DNA from: Oidiodendron maius Zn
Taxonomy: Eukaryota > Ascomycota > Leotiomycetes > Myxotrichaceae
Length of the DNA stretch: 64,000 bases
Direction: 5' to 3'
NCBI GenBank assembly: GCA_000827325.1
Contig: KN832875.1
Location: 558,001-622,000, forward strand
The position numbers were made by a program, and so were the translations under genes. The notes beneath the pieces are model-generated. The model saw only the letters and a program-made list of their open reading frames with translations, was not told the origin of the DNA and ran no database searches. Positions 59,424 through 64,000 of this stretch are shown in pieces (position 1 is the first letter of the stretch; each line of letters begins with the position of its first letter).

Positions 59424-60651
59424 ATGTCCGCTCCCGAAGGTGAAGCAGCCGCTGGGGTGTCCGACCAGAACAAAGGGACGTGGACTGCATTCCTGAAATC
59501 GATCGCCTCCTTCTCGGGGGACCTCTCAACACTCACTGCTCCTCCATTTATCCTCTCATCCAAATCCCTGGTCGAGTTTTCTTCTTACTGGGCAGAGCAT
59601 CCCTCGATCTTCGTTGCACCGGCAAAGGAGCCAGATCCTGAGAAGCGAGCGCTATTGGTGTTGAAATGGTTCCTCACCACCTTGAAGCAGCAGTATGCCA
59701 GTCGAAGTGAGAAGTATGGCAATGAGAAGAAGCCACTCAATCCCTTCTTGGGCGAGCTCTTCCTCGGGAAGTGGGAGGACGACGCTGGCACGACAGAGTT
59801 GATCTCTGAACAGGTCTCGTGCGTATCGCTCCACCATTTCCAGCCCAACAATCACTAACAAATTCTCCAGTCACCACCCACCTGCCACCGCCTACCGAAT
59901 CTCGAACAAGACGCATGGAGTGCATCTGGAAGGCTACAATGCTCAAAAGGCATCCTTCTCGCGGACAATCTATGTTAAACAAATTGGTCACGCGATCCTC
60001 TCCATCCCGGCCTACGACGAAACGTATTTGATTACGCTCCCAAATCTGCACATTGAGGGCCTCATTTTTGGCACGCCTTTCGTTGAGCTGAATGACCACA
60101 CGTATATTACCAGCAGCTCAGGATACACTGCGAAGATAGAGTACAGTGGTAAGGGTTGGCTATCGGGCAAAAAGAACAGCTTCACTGCGTCTCTATATCC
60201 AACGAACAAAGAGAAGGACGTCCTTTACTCCATCTCTGGTCAATGGACGAAAACCTTTGATATCGTCGAAGGATCTTCCAAAAAAGGTGCCATCATCGAT
60301 ACACATGACGCTGAAGCTACACCCACAAGCACCCTCATTGTGGCGCCAGTCGAGGAGCAAGACCCGCTAGAGTCGAGAAGAGCGTGGGCAAAGGTCGCAG
60401 CTGGCATTGCAGAAGGGAACATGGAAGTTACTGGAGTTGAAAAGACCAAGATCGAGGTAGCGCAACGGGAGATGAGGGCACGGGAGAAGGCTGAGGGCAG
60501 GACCTGGGAGAGGAGGCATTTCTCACAGGTGGAGGACGACCCAACCTTAAACTCCCTCGCGCACCACATTAATTTAAACCCCGAGCCCGACAAAACGGGT
60601 GGGATCTGGCGGTTCGATGGGGCCAAGCATAGCGCAAGGACTGGAGCATAA
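59424..60651 (+). CDS. KES1: Oxysterol-binding protein (Kes1/Osh4 type)
   Basis: Two exons, 59424-59818 and 59871-60651, join to 391 residues, matching the short ORD-only Osh class. A flexible N-terminal lid region precedes [34 protein letters not shown] and the family fingerprint EQVSHHPP (129-136) follow; the single intron splits the Ser codon of this motif. Further conserved parts are [20 protein letters not shown] and the C-terminal ...[15 protein letters not shown]. The protein exchanges sterol for PI4P between ER and Golgi or other membranes. No PH or ankyrin domain is present, as expected for Kes1/Osh4. Confidence 0.94.
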
Positions 60652-61079
60652 GTTGTTGAGACAGGCAGCCATGCATTCTGTGCAGTTGTCGTGGGCTTTT
60701 GACTCTGGCGAAAGGTTTCCGGTCAATTCTTGTAGCACCACTGGAAAAGTTAGCACAAAATAGGCTATTATATCTCTCCCGATAAAGTTGCGGTGGCACA
60801 TATCTGCACAAATTGCCCATCAATTAAGTGATATGTTTCCCGCCGGGTCGTTTACCCCATGAAAGCTCCTGTACAGTACGTTTTAGCGAGACCGCGAAAC
60901 GCGACCCGAGGGTCGAATCCATACGCATCAACAATAATAGTCCCTTCGCGTTCAAATAACCCTTCTGAACTACAACGAGAAGCGACACCTGCTCTCGTGA
61001 TCAGCAAATCAAATGCCCCAAGACGTCTCTACGAAGATGCGGATACATTTCGCATGACCACAGCACATAAAGTGTCAAA
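60652..61079. promoter_or_regulatory. Spacer upstream of the 931-residue orphan
   Basis: A 428-bp spacer between tandem plus-strand genes. Nothing notable was seen. Confidence 0.5.
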
Positions 61080-63875
61080 ATGGCGGCCGTTGAGCGCGAT
61101 GGCGCAGACGACACTTCCTCTGCGGAAGATAACCAACCCCGCGCCAGAAGAAATCTATCTACGGCTCGCAGCGACCAGCCTATATTTACGTCGCTGCGCA
61201 ATAGAGAGAGGATTACGTTTGCGAAGAAGGACCGAGATAGCGATGAGAACGCCAGACCTGGTCCCGAAAGCGATACTGGCAGAGGGAACTGGATGAGTGG
61301 GAAGGGGATGAAGTTGGGAGAGGCATTTCTGAGGACCGACGATGAGGGGAATTTTTTGCCCCGGCTCAGTGCGCGCATGGCAGGGTCGGTAGGAAGTCGG
61401 ATTCCGAGGACGAAGTCTTTCTCACCTCCTGCTGCGTCGTCGAGTCCGTCAAACCGTCTTAGCGCCATAAAGGATGTACCCGGGAGATCTTCGTCTGCAC
61501 CAGTGGATTCTGAGAGTGAGATAACCGGACCACTACAGGGGAGTCCGAGCCCGGCGGCGAGGAATAGGCGGGTGCAGAGGGAGAATAGAAGGAGTGACCG
61601 TTCGCAGACAAGCGCAAGAGAGCACATCAACCCGAGTGAACGAGATAAGAAGCTTCGACAGCATTCAGACGACCAGGAGCGATCTGAATTGTTGCGCTCT
61701 CTCGACAGCGCCCCTCTATTCTCGAGGGCGCCAGTTGGTCCTAAAGTCGAAGAAACCGTGAGAACCCTAGCGGAGAAGACGAGCACAAGCAGCTTCGAGA
61801 ATGAGCCTCCTGTCAGAGTACCCAAGACCTGGGGGTCGAAGGCAAAGAAAAATAGTGACTGGATGGCGAAGATTCTATCTCCTGAGACATCGGTGGAAAT
61901 TAAGGATTCTCCTCAAGATATCTTATCAGAGAAACAAAAGACAGCGGCTGATACACCTCTGCCATCCGTTGAGGATGTCTCGTCAGTCCAAACGCTCACC
62001 CCTCCTGCTTCAAGGCCAACTTCCGCGCGACCAACGAATGTTTCACCAGAGAAAAGCCAAATGTGGCAGGGGGATCTTGATTTCACGGCGCAATCACTAC
62101 AGATCTCGACAAGTCCATTACTTCGGGTAAAGCAGACTAACAAGGTTGATGAAATACGAGCACGAGAGATAGAGAGTTTAACAGCTCGTGCTGTGGCTAC
62201 AAATAGACTAGAGGAGATACGGGAGAAAATCTCAGAAGAGAGGTCAATCTCTGAGGATAACGCACGCGCAGGCTTAAGAGATCTAGATGCAAGACACGCA
62301 CAAGAGCTGGGTGGCCCTGATGAGGGCATTTCGCTCTTAGAGCAGAATGGATATCGAGTGTCCGACGGCCCAGTGCCTACACAGCGCTCCAATGCGGATG
62401 GGAATAAAGCAGACGAGGGTGCATCGCAACTCGGAGGCCATGATGAGACTTGGGAAACTCTTCGAGCATTATCAAGGGTGATTACTAGCAAGAGTCCTAG
62501 TCCACCACGGATGGACGAAAAAGAGGTCAACCACCCGATAGTAATTGGACCCTCCACAGGAGAGAAGCTAGGGGAGAGGCAGACGTCTACAAGAAGAGAA
62601 ATATCTTTAAGGGGCGTCACAAATGATGCAAATACGGACGCCAAACGAAACTCTGGCGCGAGCACGCCTCCTAAATCCGACGTTGATCCGGAAGAGCGAA
62701 TTACATCTGAGACTCGTCTTTTTGAGCTCCAGGACAATAGATCCGAAAGGAATTCAATCCGAGTACCATCACGGTCGCCGTCGCCTTCCGAAGATGGAAA
62801 ATATGATGAGACACCTAGACCTCCAAGAATGGATCCTCTGCTGCTCCCTACCCCAAGGGTATCGGGTGCCTTCATTGACACGCCAGCACCTAGTGCTCGG
62901 AAGCCAAGGAAGTCGCGCTCAAGTCCACCTTCCCATAGGGATGTTACTGCTTCGAGCGATGGGGTGTCATCGGTGCACTCAGGGTCCGGAAGAGCCATCA
63001 GTGATACATCTGTTGCAAACGCCCGGAGAAGGCAGCGACAACCACCAAACACGGCATCACGACAATCGCAACCTCGAACAATTATCAACAGTGCGAGACC
63101 AGCAACCGTTGCCGAGGATCTTCGACGTATCAAGCTGGAAGGCCAACTGGAGGATTCCACCTTGGAAGATTTTGACGCTATTCTTGAAGCTCATACACGG
63201 GCTACTGGTGACTCTGATAATAATACTACGATCTTGGAACCGATTCTAGATCTCGAGTATGACGAGCGTGGACTGCCTCTCTCGGCAAAGGAAATAGCTC
63301 GGCGGGTTGAATTACGGACTCTTGACCGGATGTGCCAGTCCATCAAGAATACCTCCTCCAGCATCCGAGATGCCAGACATGGCATCGAGCGTCTTGAGCA
63401 ACAGGTTTCAACTTCTTCGCTGTCGACCGGGGAGAAGGTGGACGGAACACAATATATTGGAATACCTCTTCCCCGGCTCATAACCCATACAACGAACGCA
63501 AAATCAGGTAAGACGGGTAGGAACTGGAAATTCACATGGTTTGGCATCCTGGTCACCGTCTTCTTCACGTGGCTCGTATCGGAGACCGCCATGTGCAACG
63601 AGTTCTGCCACGTAAACCAGTCCTACAACGCGATCCGCTCGTCCCACCGCGACCCTTTCTTCCCTTGGGCCATCCCCACGAAGCTAGACCAGTGGACCGG
63701 TGAAGTCGCCAGCAACCTCTTCTGGGTCGCGTGGGAGGGCCTGGGCGGCGAGCGGCCGTCGATATTCGGTAAGCCTAGGCCCTGCGATTGGTGGCTGGGC
63801 AGGGACGGACCCGTGGGCATTGTGAAGGATGAGAATTATGATGGGAAGAGCATATTTAGTGATGAGATGATTTGA
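61080..63875 (+). CDS. Conserved-looking single-pass membrane protein of unknown function
   Basis: Single-exon gene of 931 residues from ATG 61080. Residues 1-670 are charged and Ser-rich, probably disordered, with a short ordered-looking motif KTWGSKAKKNSDWMAKI near 245. A predicted coiled-coil-like segment lies at about 690-790 (VAEDLRRIKLEGQLEDSTLE, RTLDRMCQSIKN, IERLEQQ). One membrane helix lies at about 818-838 (WFGILVTVFFTWLVSE). A C-terminal domain of about 95 residues then carries Cys, Trp and Gly, ending near CDWWLGRDGPVGIVKDE. This is the layout of a tail-proximal single-pass protein with a large cytosolic or nuclear side. I do not recognise the family. A link to nuclear envelope or spindle-pole proteins is possible from topology alone but is not shown. 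Confidence 0.75.
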   Translation: MAAVERDGADDTSSAEDNQPRARRNLSTARSDQPIFTSLRNRERITFAKKDRDSDENARPGPESDTGRGNWMSGKGMKLGEAFLRTDDEGNFLPRLSARMAGSVGSRIPRTKSFSPPAASSSPSNRLSAIKDVPGRSSSAPVDSESEITGPLQGSPSPAARNRRVQRENRRSDRSQTSAREHINPSERDKKLRQHSDDQERSELLRSLDSAPLFSRAPVGPKVEETVRTLAEKTSTSSFENEPPVRVPKTWGSKAKKNSDWMAKILSPETSVEIKDSPQDILSEKQKTAADTPLPSVEDVSSVQTLTPPASRPTSARPTNVSPEKSQMWQGDLDFTAQSLQISTSPLLRVKQTNKVDEIRAREIESLTARAVATNRLEEIREKISEERSISEDNARAGLRDLDARHAQELGGPDEGISLLEQNGYRVSDGPVPTQRSNADGNKADEGASQLGGHDETWETLRALSRVITSKSPSPPRMDEKEVNHPIVIGPSTGEKLGERQTSTRREISLRGVTNDANTDAKRNSGASTPPKSDVDPEERITSETRLFELQDNRSERNSIRVPSRSPSPSEDGKYDETPRPPRMDPLLLPTPRVSGAFIDTPAPSARKPRKSRSSPPSHRDVTASSDGVSSVHSGSGRAISDTSVANARRRQRQPPNTASRQSQPRTIINSARPATVAEDLRRIKLEGQLEDSTLEDFDAILEAHTRATGDSDNNTTILEPILDLEYDERGLPLSAKEIARRVELRTLDRMCQSIKNTSSSIRDARHGIERLEQQVSTSSLSTGEKVDGTQYIGIPLPRLITHTTNAKSGKTGRNWKFTWFGILVTVFFTWLVSETAMCNEFCHVNQSYNAIRSSHRDPFFPWAIPTKLDQWTGEVASNLFWVAWEGLGGERPSIFGKPRPCDWWLGRDGPVGIVKDENYDGKSIFSDEMI

Positions 63876-64000
63876 TGAAAGGAATGACTAGAGTTTCTTG
63901 GGAAATGGCGTTGGGAAATTCACACACAGGAGGCGGACATTGGGTGGTTAGGATTGGGTGTTGGGGTTATTCAGATATAGGAAAATGTGATGTCAATATC

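Noticed and set aside
60900-60925. T-arm-like word (gggtcgaatcc) suggesting a tRNA
   Set aside because: No acceptor stem, D-arm or anticodon arm could be folded around it.
61913-63160. 415-codon minus-strand ORF opposite the 931-residue gene
   Set aside because: Ser/Val-rich reverse-complement shadow of a Ser/Arg-rich coding region.

Overview
The window looks like a gene-dense euchromatic stretch of a filamentous ascomycete (Pezizomycotina). Introns are short (about 45-65 nt) with GTRNGY donors, CTRAY-like branch sites and YAG acceptors. The genes are single-copy eukaryotic housekeeping genes mixed with fungus-only families. No bacterial operons, CRISPR arrays, rRNA genes or convincing tRNA genes were seen. 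The class cannot be fixed from the sequence alone. Twenty-one coding genes, two multiply damaged pseudogenes and one partial gene copy are supported. Most exon chains were rebuilt by hand and close in frame.

Left part (1-31 kb). A chromatin-remodelling subunit of the Rsc7/Swp82 (CRC) family lies on the minus strand, followed by about 4.6 kb of non-coding leader. Next come an amidoligase-family gene (-), a small secreted Cys-rich GPI-type protein (-) divergent from an MFS transporter (+), and the AGC kinase Sch9 (-). Sch9 is divergent from a second CRC-family gene (+, best match Rsc7). A deaminase-fold gene follows, then a 4.4 kb G- and CT-rich stretch leading into a Clg1-like cyclin.

Middle part (30-43 kb). 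This is a compact housekeeping block: ATP synthase subunit h, proteasome ATPase Rpt5, TFIIB, a PTS1-bearing MaoC hydratase, phosphoglucomutase, oligoribonuclease (Rex2) and a fungal orphan. TCACGTGA-type palindromes sit in front of ATP14 and RPT5, with a related site in front of REX2.

Right part (43-64 kb). A decayed accessory island holds a GFA-family pseudogene and an enoyl-reductase/zinc-alcohol-dehydrogenase-like pseudogene with several independent lesions. It is followed by a CSC1/DUF221 channel, a membrane-anchored ubiquitin protease (Ubp16-like) and mitochondrial ribosomal protein bL9m. Then comes an inverted, intron-containing 210-bp copy of part of the class II aldolase gene, the intact aldolase itself, an oxysterol-binding protein (Kes1/Osh4 type), and a 931-residue single-pass membrane orphan.

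Functionally the window covers nutrient signalling (Sch9), transcription and chromatin (TFIIB, two CRC subunits), proteostasis (Rpt5, USP), carbon metabolism (aldolase, phosphoglucomutase, MaoC hydratase), mitochondria (ATP14, bL9m, Rex2, Ubp16) and membrane lipid or ion homeostasis (Osh4, CSC1). No new multi-gene system could be demonstrated. The most unusual signals are the paired CRC paralogues, the inverted aldolase fragment, the pseudogene island, the amidoligase and the split deaminase.
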